Shown: positions 46,135 through 56,545 of the stretch, in pieces | Position numbering within the stretch: the stretch's first letter is position 1 | Layout: each line of letters begins with the position of its first letter | NCBI GenBank assembly: GCA_963575645.1 | Contig: OY754476.1 | Coordinates: 2,728,001 to 2,792,000 of the forward strand | Reading direction: 5' to 3' | Length of the DNA: 64,000 nucleotides | Source: Xanthostigma xanthostigma | Lineage: Eukaryota > Arthropoda > Insecta > Raphidioptera > Raphidiidae | Notes under the pieces: generated by a model | Databases searched by the model: none | Told to the model about the DNA's origin: nothing | Seen by the model: only the letters and a program-made list of their open reading frames with translations | Program-made: the position numbers and the translations under genes

Positions 46135-46197
46135 GTTCAACAGCGATAAGAAGTCCCCCCCAACTCAATATAGGGAGACATCCTATCGCTGTTGAAC
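46135..46197. repeat. Inverted repeat, 14-bp perfect arms
   Basis: GTTCAACAGCGATA (46135-46148) and TATCGCTGTTGAAC (46184-46197). The flanking AT-rich DNA continues with weaker inversion and an ACTTTTTAAG word like foldback family D. Confidence 0.6.
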
Positions 46198-47013
46198 ATG
46201 ATCTTTATATTTGAAAATCATTTTTTACTTTTTAAGCCGCATTCCTAGAGAAGAGTGTTTTTTAAACTCCAATTTTAATTATAACCCTAAAAACTGAGAC
46301 TCATACGACTATATAAATTATTTATATATTCATAAATATTTATATAAATTATTGTATTATCATGGATTCTTAATACAATATGTGCAAAATTTCAAATTAC
46401 TCAGACGTCTGGAAGTAGATGAAAATTGAATTGAAAGATTCCATTAATACATACGTACATACATACAATGAAGAGTGTTAAAAATATCTGTAATCGAACA
46501 TGAATTCTTCAGTTTCGTGTCGGATTGTATTCACATTTTTTAGATTCAGAAGCAAAACGGTTTTTTATCGGTTATATTTTATAAAAATGTGTACATCAAA
46601 AGAAGTATACCGCTCTATCTCTGTAAGAATTAGATTCAAAATTTAAAAAAAAACAGCTATACATAGATTATACTTAGATATTGTCTGGGTTTTAAAATTT
46701 CATTTTAGTTACGAAATATTGATTGGTTTTTCCCAATAACTGTAATTTTTTAATAGTTTTTTTTTTTTAAATAACACTAAGAGAGTAAAAAGTAACATTC
46801 ATTGTGCTGTATTAGGTGTAGTGGTACTATTTAAAATGCGGCAATGCGTTCAAGGGAAGAAATCGTGCGTGCTATAGTTATGACTGAAAATGCGCGGACT
46901 GAAGAGTTGGAAGGACCATCTGTGTAACAAACAAGTCACTGAGGCCATAGCATTGTAACACAGAATATGACTTACAGACGCGTCACTAGCTAATCATATT
47001 TTTATACGCATGC
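46198..47013. other. No gene recognised
   Basis: AT-rich with repeat-tail words (GTGCAAAATTTCAAATTACT, ACATACGTACATACATAC). No protein or RNA was identified. Confidence 0.4.
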
Positions 47014-47021
47014 GTTACGGG

Positions 47022-47310
47022 TAGGGTTGCCAGGTCCTAAAATACTAAAGGCGGACTCGGTGCTATATTAGGCCGGAGTCGGACATTTTGTACTAGAAGC
47101 CGGACATATCTTGTTTAAAAGCCAAACATACCTTTTTAAAGCTGGACATCACATTTGTAATAAAAAAGTCTGTTTGGTTCGTATTAATTATTATTTAATA
47201 GTGAATTACGTTTTGTTACAAAATTAGCAACATTTATATCCATTCTTTTGGATAAAAACGAAAAGATCCGTACTTATTAAAAAAAAAAAACCGGACACTT
47301 GATAACCCTA
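47022..47310. mobile_element. hAT-type element, 289 bp, perfect target duplication
   Basis: A perfect 8-bp direct repeat GTTACGGG flanks it (47014-47021 and 47311-47318). Termini TAGGGTTGCCAGGT and ACTTGATAACCCTA are imperfect inverted repeats. The interior repeats GCCGGACAT-type words (GGCCGGAGTCGGACATTTT, GCCGGACATATC, GCTGGACATCAC, CCGGACACTT). Length and lack of frame mark it as a MITE. Confidence 0.85.
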
Positions 47311-47583
47311 GTTACGGGACTATTTTTAAAGTGTTACCATCGATCTTTTTAACCAGTGAACAATTAATATGGTAAACGTTGACCCTAAAAATAGATTAAA
47401 TACGCAAACCTCAATTTAATTAAAGAATTACATATTAGCTTTTTACAAAGAATTTCACGAACATTGATTGAAACATTTAGCGGTTTCTGACGCGTTTTTT
47501 CTAGTTTATGCGTAACTAAAATCAATAAATTTATAAATAATGCTTCTAAAATAATATACGTTGTATATCCTTATTTGCTGAAT

Positions 47584-48012
47584 TAATAATAATAATAATA
47601 ATGCGTATAACGTCCGTTTCTCAACTTTGTCATAACAGACGCCATTCGCACCATTATATTTTTTTTCTACCACACTTCCCGTTATTTTTTTACAATTTTT
47701 AAACATCAACTTAATTAATAGCAATGAGCGAATGAAGGAATTTTTAGGAAATTAGGATAAGGTAGGCAAATTTTGAGCATAGGAGTTTGACAGGTAACCG
47801 GCCATGGTCTTGAATCAGGAACCATCTCGATATTTATCTGGAATTGTTGAGGGAAACCATGGAAAACCTCAACAAGATGGCCGGTTCAGGAATTACCGTT
47901 TCTCGCCGAGAGTCAGCAGGAAAAAGTTCCAGCCACATCTGCCACCGTCGGGATTCGAATCTGGTACCTCCCGAATGCGAGTCGAGTGCCTTCACCGTTA
48001 CGTCACCCCGCT
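47584..48012 (-). mobile_element. tRNA-derived SINE, copy 2
   Basis: AAT-repeat tail at the left (47588-47601), body with GTCCGTTTCTCAACTTTG, CAGGTAACCGGCCATGG and GGAAACCATGGAAAACCTCA. The head at the right on the minus strand has AGCGGGGTGACGTAACGGTG, AAGGCACTCGACTCGCATTC and B box GATTCGAATCCC-like TACCAGATTCGAATCCC. The 115-codon plus frame (47804-48151) is mainly SINE. Confidence 0.8.
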
Positions 48013-48822
48013 GAATTGCAAAATGTTGTTCTGTGCTAGATTGTGTCCGACAATGTATGATCTAGCGGTAAAATCTATCTCCGGTTTCAGGGTCACGGAA
48101 TATTATATTATAGGAAGATCAACGTTACAAGCAGTGAGTGTTATTCTGTAATCCTCTTCTGTGGTGGTAGTAGAAAGGCCGTTAGCCGTTATGTGATGTC
48201 GAGTCGGTCGGGGAATTCAACATAATTTCCTTCATTTTCGTCTATAGAAAGAAAGTTTGGTGTGAGACTCATCATTGACGAAGCGTGCCATTATAAAAAC
48301 ACGAAAGAACATTAAAACGCGTTACAAAGTTTCGGAGATGGTTACTTCATTAGAGGGCTGGGGATTTTTAATCGTTGTCGCTCAACACACGCTTCTGTTC
48401 TTCTTCTACCCTTATTTAGAGATTCTGTCACCATTTGCGGATAGAATGCCCTTGGTTCAGAATTGTTTCATCCAGGACTTCTCAATCTTTTCAAACTAGG
48501 ATCCACTGGCCAAATTTTACTTTTGACATCTCGAGGATTCTGTTTTAATTTTTTTTTTTCAAAACTCTTATCACATTTTGACGCTGATCAAAGTTTCGCG
48601 GAACCGGCAAAGTTGCATAAAAAACGTTTTTATTATAAAATTTTGACTTTGATTTGCTTTTGCGGTCATCTCGGGTTTGAAGGAAACTTGTTTAATCAAA
48701 TTGTTGAAGCTGTTCTTGAGTTAGATAAGAATTCCAGAAACGTAGTTTGGTCGGGATGTACTTGGGAAAACGATAGCCAGCGAGTATAACTGAATTAAAA
48801 AAATCATTTTTTAATTTTTTTT
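48013..48822. other. No gene recognised; 108-codon frame
   Basis: Contains a 74-codon (48275-48499) and a 108-codon (48463-48789) plus frame. The latter has a hydrophobic stretch around residues 15-35 and an acidic tail but no motif I know. Coding status is unsupported; an exon cannot be excluded. Confidence 0.35.
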
Positions 48823-49211
48823 AAAAAGGATCACTAAAAAGCGTGAAGTAACAAAGTTTTGAGATTGGCATCAATTGAATTCTGCCGTAAAAAGGCAAAA
48901 GACATTAAGTGACCAACTTATGAATTTGAGTAAATCAAGATTTACTAAAAATGTCTTGACCGTCCTGAATTTTAGATTATGGAAACCAAAACATGGGGGA
49001 AACATTTTTTAAAGACAATAAAATTATTGCTGCAACACTTACTGCTGTCGTTGGCTTCAGTATGAACTCATTTTGTCAACAAATGTCACTTACTGCCCTT
49101 TGCCTTTTTAGGGCAGAATTACTATCACGTTTTATGTACTTACTTAAGTATATTTTAAATAGGTGTCGACCTCAAAACTTTGTTATTTTACATTTTTTAG
49201 TGATCCTTTTG
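48823..49211. mobile_element. TIR element, about 390 bp
   Basis: AAAGGATCACTAAAAAGCGT, AACAAAGTTTTGAG at the left and CAAAACTTTGTTATTTTACA, TTTTTTAGTGATCCTTTT at the right are inverted termini. A second inner pair (GAATTCTGCC...AAAAGGCAAAAG and CTTTGCCTTTTTAGGGCAGA) continues the inversion. No transposase; the 73-codon frame is not conserved. Confidence 0.6.
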
Positions 49212-49442
49212 TGAAAGAGGCTCAATTAAAAACAGGTTTTTATTTTAAATTTTTTAGTGTTTAATGCCAGCAAGCTAACCGTAATTGGACCAAAGTAGCA
49301 AAAAATGCATGAAAAAAAAATATTCCAGATGATCTGCTGCTTAAAAATTGATAAAAAAACTTATTTTTTCAAAGTTGGGAAAAAGTTAGTAAAAAGACCC
49401 AAACAGAATAAGTGCGAGTAGGTAACGGCTATATTATTCGTA

Positions 49443-49733
49443 TTGACAGTATTCGCGAACCACGGGTTGCTAACTTCATTGGCTTTAATGGTTTTAGCGA
49501 AACCCGCGTATTATGCGGCCACTACGCGTTTGAAGCTGTTGCCGGTGCTGCCTTACCCATGCCTTGGGGGTGTCAGTAAGCCGCATATTCTGGTTGTATT
49601 CAAAGAACAATATCTTGCTTCGCTCCGTTTCACAGCTTGTGCCCTTCTTGACTCGCCTTTCGACAAATTATCATGCTATACCGGACGCTTTATGAATACC
49701 TTAACTTTTATAAGTAGCTTTTGCGTGATTTAA
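49443..49733 (+). other. GC-rich patch with 96-codon open frame, unidentified
   Basis: Base composition rises to about half G+C against roughly one third around it. The plus frame is open for 96 codons and the minus strand also has long near-open stretches (including ICGLLTPPRHG) broken by stops. I do not recognise a family with certainty. It could be a decayed coding fragment, a captured foreign piece or an unlisted repeat. Confidence 0.35.
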
Positions 49734-50020
49734 ACCACCGTGCGTCAAATTTTTGAATACAAATTAAAAAAAATATTTTTAACCAAATTAAACGCGCATT
49801 TTTATATATGTTCAGCGACGACTTCTCGAGGAGTTAACCCATTTGAATAATTTCGACAGCGTTGTGTTCAGGAAGATGTCAATATGGTCCTTTATTGTTT
49901 TTACTTAAATCGGTATTTTTTTAGTTAAGTTTAGTTAAGTAGTCAGGAAAGAAGTGTGACTACGTCACTACGTATTGCAATGTCACTAAAAAGTAAAAAA
50001 TAAAAGTATTTTATGTATTA

Positions 50021-50629
50021 CTAGCGGTCCCGTCCGGTTTCACCCGGGTGTAAAAGAACGAATGGGGAAGGGATGAACATGAGTACACACATTCATCTTA
50101 GTTTACCGAGATGAATGTTGTGTCCAAATTTCATGATGATCGGAGTTACCGTCCAAAAGTTTTTGTCGATAAAAAGCAGTATTTAAACTTTTTTTAACTA
50201 ATAATTTTTTTTTAATTAATTAAATAAAATTAAAATAAATTCAAATGTAAGCCTTAGAAGAAAGCAATGTAGAAAAAAAATAAAATAAAAATATATTCGC
50301 CCAACGTAGGGCTTGAACCCACGACCCTGATATTGACAGTTGTGTGCTCTACCGATTGAGCTAGCCGGCGTTGTACTCTGATAACGCTAATATGAGTATA
50401 TTTAGTTAGTGCATATCACCTGAATAGAAGCTTATTTTTGAGATACATTTTGCAACATTTTTCAGCTCCGCTCCTAATGGTCGTAGCCTGATTTTATATA
50501 GCCTATAACCTTCCTCGATAAATGGGCTATCCAACAAAATTTTTTTTTGCAATTTGAACTAGTAGTTCCTGATTTTAGTGCGTTCAAACAAACAAACAAA
50601 CTCTTCAGCTTTATATATTAGTATATAGA
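50021..50629 (-). mobile_element. Helitron-like element with tRNA-Lys insert, copy B
   Basis: Complete, 609 bp. The minus strand starts TCTATATACTAATATATAAA, GCTGAAGAG and ends CCCGGGTGAAACCGGACGGG, ACCGCTAG|T. TC start, CTAG end followed by T and a GC-rich hairpin next to the end are Helitron traits, although the base before TC is T and not A. No Rep or helicase frame, so it is non-autonomous. Internal tRNA-like part at 50298-50369. Confidence 0.7.
50298..50369 (-). tRNA. tRNA-Lys-derived sequence in repeat
   Basis: Minus strand: GCCGGCTAGCTCAATCGGTA (A box), GTCGTGGGTTCAAGCCCTAC (B box), ending GTTGGGCG. It tracks animal tRNA-Lys(CUU) but has lost a base in the acceptor 5' strand, and the anticodon loop CTGTCAA no longer reads CUU. 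It is in the same position of the host element as 43133-43204. Confidence 0.45.
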
Positions 50630-51204
50630 ATTGACTACGGATTGAAAGATACTTTGATTTGGTGTTTTGTTGCATTCCGTATTTGATGTAAAATTAAAGT
50701 ATAGCAATGAACGACGCAGTTAGAATTTGTACGACTAAAGTTAGCTGGTGAAGTTAGCTTGCATCAGTTAGCATGCTGTGATTTAGTTATACACACAGCA
50801 GTCAAATATCAGCTCTTGCAAGCAGGTGAAACGATTGCGGGTGCTGGTATGATATATAATGTTGCAGAATGCGAAAATAAGGATGAGTAAACAATTTTGA
50901 CAAAAAAACTCAAAACAATTACGATTTGTAAAAAAAATCATGTATACACTACACATCACAGAAGTGATATGTCTAGTCGTGTCGGCTATAGATATATACA
51001 TATATATACGGCTCAAAGTAGTGGTGTTGCAGCATTTCCTTAAGTCTTTTAGTTACATGTTTAGCCTCGTATATCCAATTTACTCTACTGTGCGTAAAGC
51101 AGTTTTAGTTAGGAAAGCAAGATGTCGATATGGTATTTTCCAGTCATATCACAAAATAATTTTTCATTTAGACAAAATTATTATAAATATAAAATATGCT
51201 TAAA

Positions 51205-51445
51205 TTTGCATACCTATATTTCCAAAACCACTGATTCGATTGGTACTCAAACCAACAGGCCTGGTGTCCTTACGGAGGCAAACATTGAAAAAATCGGTAT
51301 ATTTACGATTTTTTTTTAATATTGTAGTCACAAACGATTCGATTTGAGAGATTTTAATTTCAAAATGTTTGTCTCAGTAAGAGCCTTAACCTATTGAATT
51401 TGGTACCAGTTGAACCAGTGGTTTCGGAAATATACGTAATTTTAT
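51205..51445. mobile_element. Imperfect inverted repeat element
   Basis: TATATTTCCAAAACCACTGA, TTCGATTGGTACTCAAACCA at the left and TTTGGTACCAGTTGAACCAG, TGGTTTCGGAAATATACG at the right are diverged inverse arms of about 70 bp. The words resemble the CCGAAACCACTGAACCG part of Helitron-like 5' ends, so it may be two such ends in opposite orientation. Confidence 0.5.
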
Positions 51446-52620
51446 GTGTTGTATAAGGACTTTTTAGAAAATTGCATTGAAAAATGAGGGTGTGTACGCT
51501 CGTTTGAAGTTATACTTCTTTGGCATGACTAAAAACATAATTTTCACTTGGATGAAAATAATTTACTGAAATAAATTAATAAAAGGACTGGAGGGCCATT
51601 ACCATAAATACAACTATTAAACGCTATGCGTAAGCGAACATGGGCTCTATCATACTCTATCTTTATTTCTCAGTGAACCGAAAAACAAATAGAACGATAT
51701 ATGGCGAAGGCACGTCCACTAACTTGACTCAATGGTACCTCTATTTTGTGGGTACATCGTAAAATTCACTCTCATCATTTTTTCATAATTTCAAGAAATG
51801 TGTTGAAAATAGTTTTGGAACATGGGTATCATATATGATTCCTTATGCTGATTTTTTAGTTTCGTTAGATTGACAAGATTATGATATTCGCGATTTCAGT
51901 TCATCCTTGACGGAAAGAACGGAGATAAAAGATATGAGGATAGCTTATAAACAAAGGTTTGCTCGCGTATAATTACATTAGAGGGCGACGTTTAGGAGCC
52001 AAACACCCTGAATTGATGCCAGACGCCGTTTTTTAGCCAATAATATCTTCGTCAATATTATATACGCGCATTGCATACAAGTTTTAAATACGTAGCCTTA
52101 ACGTTGTTGATGAAACTCGAAAGAATATCGTCATTAATTATTTATATTTATGTTTGATTGAAAATTATTTTTAATATTGGAAGTAGTCATCCATCTAATT
52201 TTCTATTGTCTACAACATTTGAATTTTGAATGTAGTCAAGTCAGAAAAGACTACGTTATTTTTTTTCTTTTTTACTTTCGAGCGCTTATCAGAATGAGGA
52301 AAAATCGAATTTAAGATTTCGTGGTCCCCGTTTACGGTAAAAGCTAGTTTTAAATGTTGATGTGCAAATTGGCTGACACCGCTCAATAAATCTATACCGA
52401 ACTTTAAACTTAGATAAAATATATTTTTCGAAACGTTGGCCACAAGCGATACTCTGGTAAAGCTTATATTTCAATTGTTCCTCAACCAAATACATCTCCT
52501 TCAATTTAAACTTAGGGTTTTTATGGATTTTCTCAGGTTTTGAAGTAAAACTTCTTTTGGCATGGTGGAGTGAATATTATTCTTAAGACTGAAAAGTAGC
52601 GTCAATAGACATGTAACATA
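51446..52620. other. No gene recognised
   Basis: Carries two copies of the CTTC...GAAG hairpin word (51503-51524, 52537-52562). Overlapping 71- and 77-codon minus frames (52210-52504) have no known domain. Confidence 0.4.
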
Positions 52621-52742
52621 TCTATATATATAAAATTCCCGTATCACAATTTTGGCCGTGCTAATCTCCGAAACCACTGAACAGATTTTAATGAAATTTT
52701 GTAAATGTGTCTTGTTTGGTGCAACTTAGGCTATAGGATAAT
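52621..52742 (+). mobile_element. Helitron-like 5' end, family 3
   Basis: A|TCTATATATATAAAATTCC, then CACAATTTTGGCCGTGCTAA, TCTCCGAAACCACTGAACAG and GTGTCTTGTTTGGTGCAACT, collinear with 12754-12885. A possible end hairpin AGTCGGG...CCCGACT lies near 53014-53047, without a following CTAG. Confidence 0.6.
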
Positions 52743-53831
52743 ATATATGGATGTCAATCTTTATGCTCTCTCGTGGATTCTAAAATACTAGACCGATTTC
52801 GACAAATCAGGTGCCTATCGATTCATCTTACAGAATATATTTCGTTATCACGGATGATAAATGCAGATTTATTGATTACGGAAAAAATAAATAGAATATC
52901 GTGTAGAGTTCCAAATCAAAAAGATTGTCGAGTGTATCAAAAATTAAATTGTTTTAAATAAAAAAAACTAAAACGTGACTCCAAAAAAGAAGCTGACAAT
53001 TTTAAAAGTAGTCGGGTAACTTAAGCTAACAACCTTTTGCCCGACTATTTATCATATTTTTTAATTTAGTTGTAAATTGACAGTTTTGATGTTAGTAATT
53101 TTGAAGTAAAGCCGACACTGGTCCATAATTTGCTAATGATAATAAATGACTGCAATAATTATTTTGTATTCTTTCGTTGGCGTTGATAATTTTAACGCCT
53201 TTAATATAATGAAGGAGGAAGTAAAAAGTCAAAGCTAAAGTGGATAAAAAGGGGGAAAATTCATTATATTTTTACGTATCCAGCAAACAAACCCTCCTGT
53301 CGTTTCTTTCGTTCTCGGAAAAAAACAACCATTTTCTCTACGCTATTGGAAGGTATTATTAATTAATTGTAAATTGAACTTATTGTTTATTTTCTTCTTA
53401 CTATAATTTTTATTACAATGCTTCATTATTAGAATCAAGTGCAGATCTACTAACATTTAGGTTCCCTAATTTTTTAATTGACTAAGGTTTGTGCCATTTT
53501 AGAAGCTTCTAAATTTGTAGATACTTGTTTCTTTTTTTTAAGTCCTCCTAGTATATACACATACAACCCTCTCGTGAATGCCATGTTCTTCGAAAAATAC
53601 CCCCAGCTATTCTAACACTAGCTACAACATTACATCATACGCTAATTCTGCACTACCATAGAATAATTACTAATAACAGAGAAACTCACATCGTAGGTCT
53701 GTTACGAAAAATTCATATCAATATCCTCTTAGTAACTTTTAATTTAAAATTATATCAATTGCATTCCTTCTTCTTCGTAAAATGGCACCAATATAATAGT
53801 TATAGCTGTCTTGTGTCAGTAATTTTATTTT
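52743..53831. other. No gene recognised
   Basis: AT-rich with a 62-codon frame only. The AGTCGGG/CCCGACT stem near 53030 is the only structure seen. Confidence 0.4.
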
Positions 53832-54918
53832 TGATGTGAAATAGCGCGTTTGACTAGAATTAAAATCGTGCAATTAGCGCGACACTTTTTTGGAACGTCG
53901 TTTTATGGGAGGCCGTTACGTTTGTACACTGCAGAAGAACGCATGTAAAAAATATTTTCTTCTCAGGGTAAAAATTGACAGCTATATGATTCTTTTTTAC
54001 CACGTTTTAAGTCCCTCGCTTTCTTGTATGTCTGTCCGGGTGGAATTTTGTAATTGATTGTAAACTAACCTCCTGATGAGATAGACACTTGAAATTTTAT
54101 CTTAGCTCAGAATTAGATGACAATATAAAAGATTTGGAAATAATAAAAGAAATAAAAAAAAATGTTAATATACCACGTTTTTTAAAGCGAGCTAAAAAGT
54201 ATAAAATAATTTCTTTAAGCCTTATGGGTAGGATTTGAAACGAAAAACGTGGGGCCCATTATTCGTTTTATCTCATTCAATAATTCGATAGCTACTCTCT
54301 ACACTTCTTATATAACTGTCGCATGTGCCCCACGTTTTTCGTTTTAAATTGTACTCATAAGGCTTAAAGAAATTATTTTATACTTTTTAGTTCGTTTTAA
54401 AAAACGTGGTATATTAATTATGTTTTTTATTTCTTCTATTATCTAAATTGTTGATACATTTTCAGCCAGTGACTTTTTTGATATTTGCATTAGATTTTGT
54501 TTTTATTATTATTTCATAGACACAATGTGCATTCATTGAATATCAGGGTAAAACGTGAAAATTACATTTGTGACTGAACCTTCTATATTTACTTTCTCTT
54601 GGCAAGTAAACCAACATTGTCTGCTGCCAGTATTCTATAGTGTACAGTCTAGTAATGGTATACACGAAGTTCACATATGTATGAACATGTATATTGAAAG
54701 ACGTTTACTCTAGCGAATTGTCGAAAACTTCAACAGTAAAACTTCAGCCGTTGGGTGATACCATATACACCAATGTGTACATAATATTGTAACTATTAAT
54801 TATGACGTGATTATGAAGTATTTGAGTCACAAGTCTAAATGGTGACAGAGCGTGTGTATATTCGAAATTTTACTCCCAACCAAACGCGCCATTAGATGTT
54901 TCACATCAAAAATCGGAA
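53832..54918. mobile_element. Possible 1.1-kb TIR element
   Basis: GATGTGAAATAGCGCGTTTG at 53836 and CAAACGCGCCATTAGATGTT, TCACATC at 54893 are inverse, both matching the repeat at 41724. If they are the ends of one element, it contains the long foldback at 54131-54450. The alternative is two separate fragments in opposite orientation. Confidence 0.4.
54131..54450. repeat. Long inverted repeat, about 120-bp arms
   Basis: 54131-54255 and 54327-54450 are inverse with some differences: AATATACCACGTTTTTTAAA, GCTAAAAAGTATAAAATAAT, TTCTTTAAGCCTTATG and AACGAAAAACGTGG-type words on both sides. The loop is about 70 bases. Its style resembles family D but the sequence differs. Confidence 0.8.
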
Positions 54919-55118
54919 TTCCTTTATTTACGCTATACGTTCGTGATTAGGGTATATAATATGTTCCAAATTTCAACTCTTTTCGTTGAGTAGATTCGGA
55001 GAAAATATACTGTGACGAATACGAACACGAACTCAACTACATTGACTATTTACTCTGCTTAATACCTGCTCATAGATACCCCACATGACTGCCTCTGTAA
55101 CTACAAGTAATATTTAAT

Positions 55119-55320
55119 TAAATATAGTTTAAAAAAACTAAAAAACACGCTTTATATCGAAAAAAAGTAAAAAATATTTTTTATTTAAATAAGCTTTTTT
55201 CACAATAATACTTGTATTTTTTATTCATTAATGTTTTAAGCTTATTTAAAAAAAAATATTTTTTACTTTTTAGTTCGATATAAAGCGTGTTTTTTAGTTT
55301 TTTTTAAACTATATTTATTT
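55119..55320. repeat. Foldback family D, second copy
   Basis: Outer arms AATATAGTTTAAAAAAACTA, AAAAACACGCTTTATATCG and their inverse (GATATAAAGCGTGTTTTTTA) match 39388-39616. The inner part and loop are different, so the arms are the conserved part. It is followed by a tRNA-like head in minus orientation. Confidence 0.75.
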
Positions 55321-55380
55321 TCCACTTTTTAGTTTGATTTATTGTCAAAAATTTGCCGAAAATAAACAATTTTTTTTACG

Positions 55381-55503
55381 GCGTGGACGGGATTAGAACC
55401 CACGACCCGTGATTCCGAGAGTTGACGTCAGCGAAGACCCGTGATTCCGAGAGTTGACGTCAGCGAAGAGCCGTGCCTTAGACCGCACGGCTAGCCAGTA
55501 TCT
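55381..55503 (-). mobile_element. tRNA-Leu/Ser-like SINE head with duplication
   Basis: Minus strand: TGGCTAGCCGTGCGGTCTAA, GGC (A box of a long-arm tRNA), then GGGTTCTAATCCC (B box) and GTCCACGCC. Between them a 32-bp unit is present twice (55409-55440 and 55441-55472, differing at one base). The class II layout suggests tRNA-Leu or tRNA-Ser origin. Too long for a tRNA, so a SINE head and not a gene. Confidence 0.6.
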
Positions 55504-56116
55504 TTACCACTATATAAACCACTTGCTGTAGTCCAAACGAGTTTACAAACACACATACTTACATACATACATATAAACTTACCAGTGAAACTAATATAAA
55601 GCGTGTAAAAACAGTTTAATGGGTGTAAAGACAGATAGACAAAATAGTAAGAACGACGGGCTTTCGATTGGACGCTTTGGATACAGAAGAGAAGAAAAGG
55701 CCGAGAGGCAAGGTCATTTACAGAACCATGAGCTTAGAAACTAATGAAACGACTGTATATCTGATATGCTGTTTGAATATGTTTGTATGCATGTATGTAC
55801 TGTTGTACAATGTATACATACACTACTTGATCCATACCTTGCCTTGCATTATATCCTCATCTTGTTTTGTTCTCCTGTTAAACTCAACTTAATACTAAGT
55901 TTACTGACTTGTCGTATTATTACTTAGTGGTACAAACATTTCCTTCTCGTCTAACTAACATGACCTTGTTCATTATTTATACAGGCTGTATCAATAAACA
56001 TTACATGCTTCATGGAAATAGCCAGAGCTGTAGATACATGCTATAGAACTGGTCGTATTTACGTGACATTATCTGTTTTCTCATTGCTTACCTGTTAGTC
56101 CACTCTTATGATACCG
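55504..56116. other. No gene recognised
   Basis: Includes the ACATACTTACATACATACAT and AAACTAATATAAAGCGTGTA words that also follow the foldback near 39.8 kb. A 74-codon plus frame (55668-55892) overlaps nothing known. Confidence 0.4.
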
Positions 56117-56545
56117 TAATAATAATAATAATGCGTTAAACGTTCGTTTCTCGACTTTGTTATAACAGACGCAATTCGCACCATTGCTATTTTCCACCTA
56201 TCACACCTCTCATTATTTTCTACATTTTTAAACTTCTACTTAAATTATAGCCATGAGCGAATCAAATAATTTTAGGAAATTAGGATAAGGTAGAGGAATT
56301 TTGAGCATAGAAGTTTAACAGGTAATCGGCCATGCCCTTAAATTAGAAACACTCTCGATATTTATCTGGAATTATTGAGGGAAACCATGGAAAACCTCAA
56401 TAAGATGGCCGGTACAGTAATTACCGTTTCTCGGCGAGACGCAGCAGGAAAAAGTACCAGCTACATCCTGCTCCCACTGGAATTCGAACCCGGTACCCCC
56501 CGATTGCGAGTCTAGTGCTCTCACCACTACGCTACACCGCTAGGT
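56117..56545 (-). mobile_element. tRNA-derived SINE, copy 3, most complete
   Basis: AAT-repeat tail at 56117-56132, body with GTTCGTTTCTCGACTTTG, CAGGTAATCGGCCATG, GGAAACCATGGAAAACCTCA and AAGATGGCCGGTACAG. The head on the minus strand: AGCGGTGTAGCGTAGTGGTG, AGAGCACTAGACTCGCAATC, GGTACCGGGTTCGAATTCC. The A and B boxes for RNA polymerase III are both intact. Confidence 0.85.

Noticed and set aside
48463-48789. 108-codon plus frame as a gene
   Set aside because: No recognised motif, no upstream promoter or splice evidence, and AT-rich low-complexity stretches within it.
43133-50369. Functional tRNA-Lys genes
   Set aside because: Mismatched stems, a lost acceptor base and a changed anticodon in one copy, and location at the same place in a repeated element, point to tRNA-derived repeat sequence.
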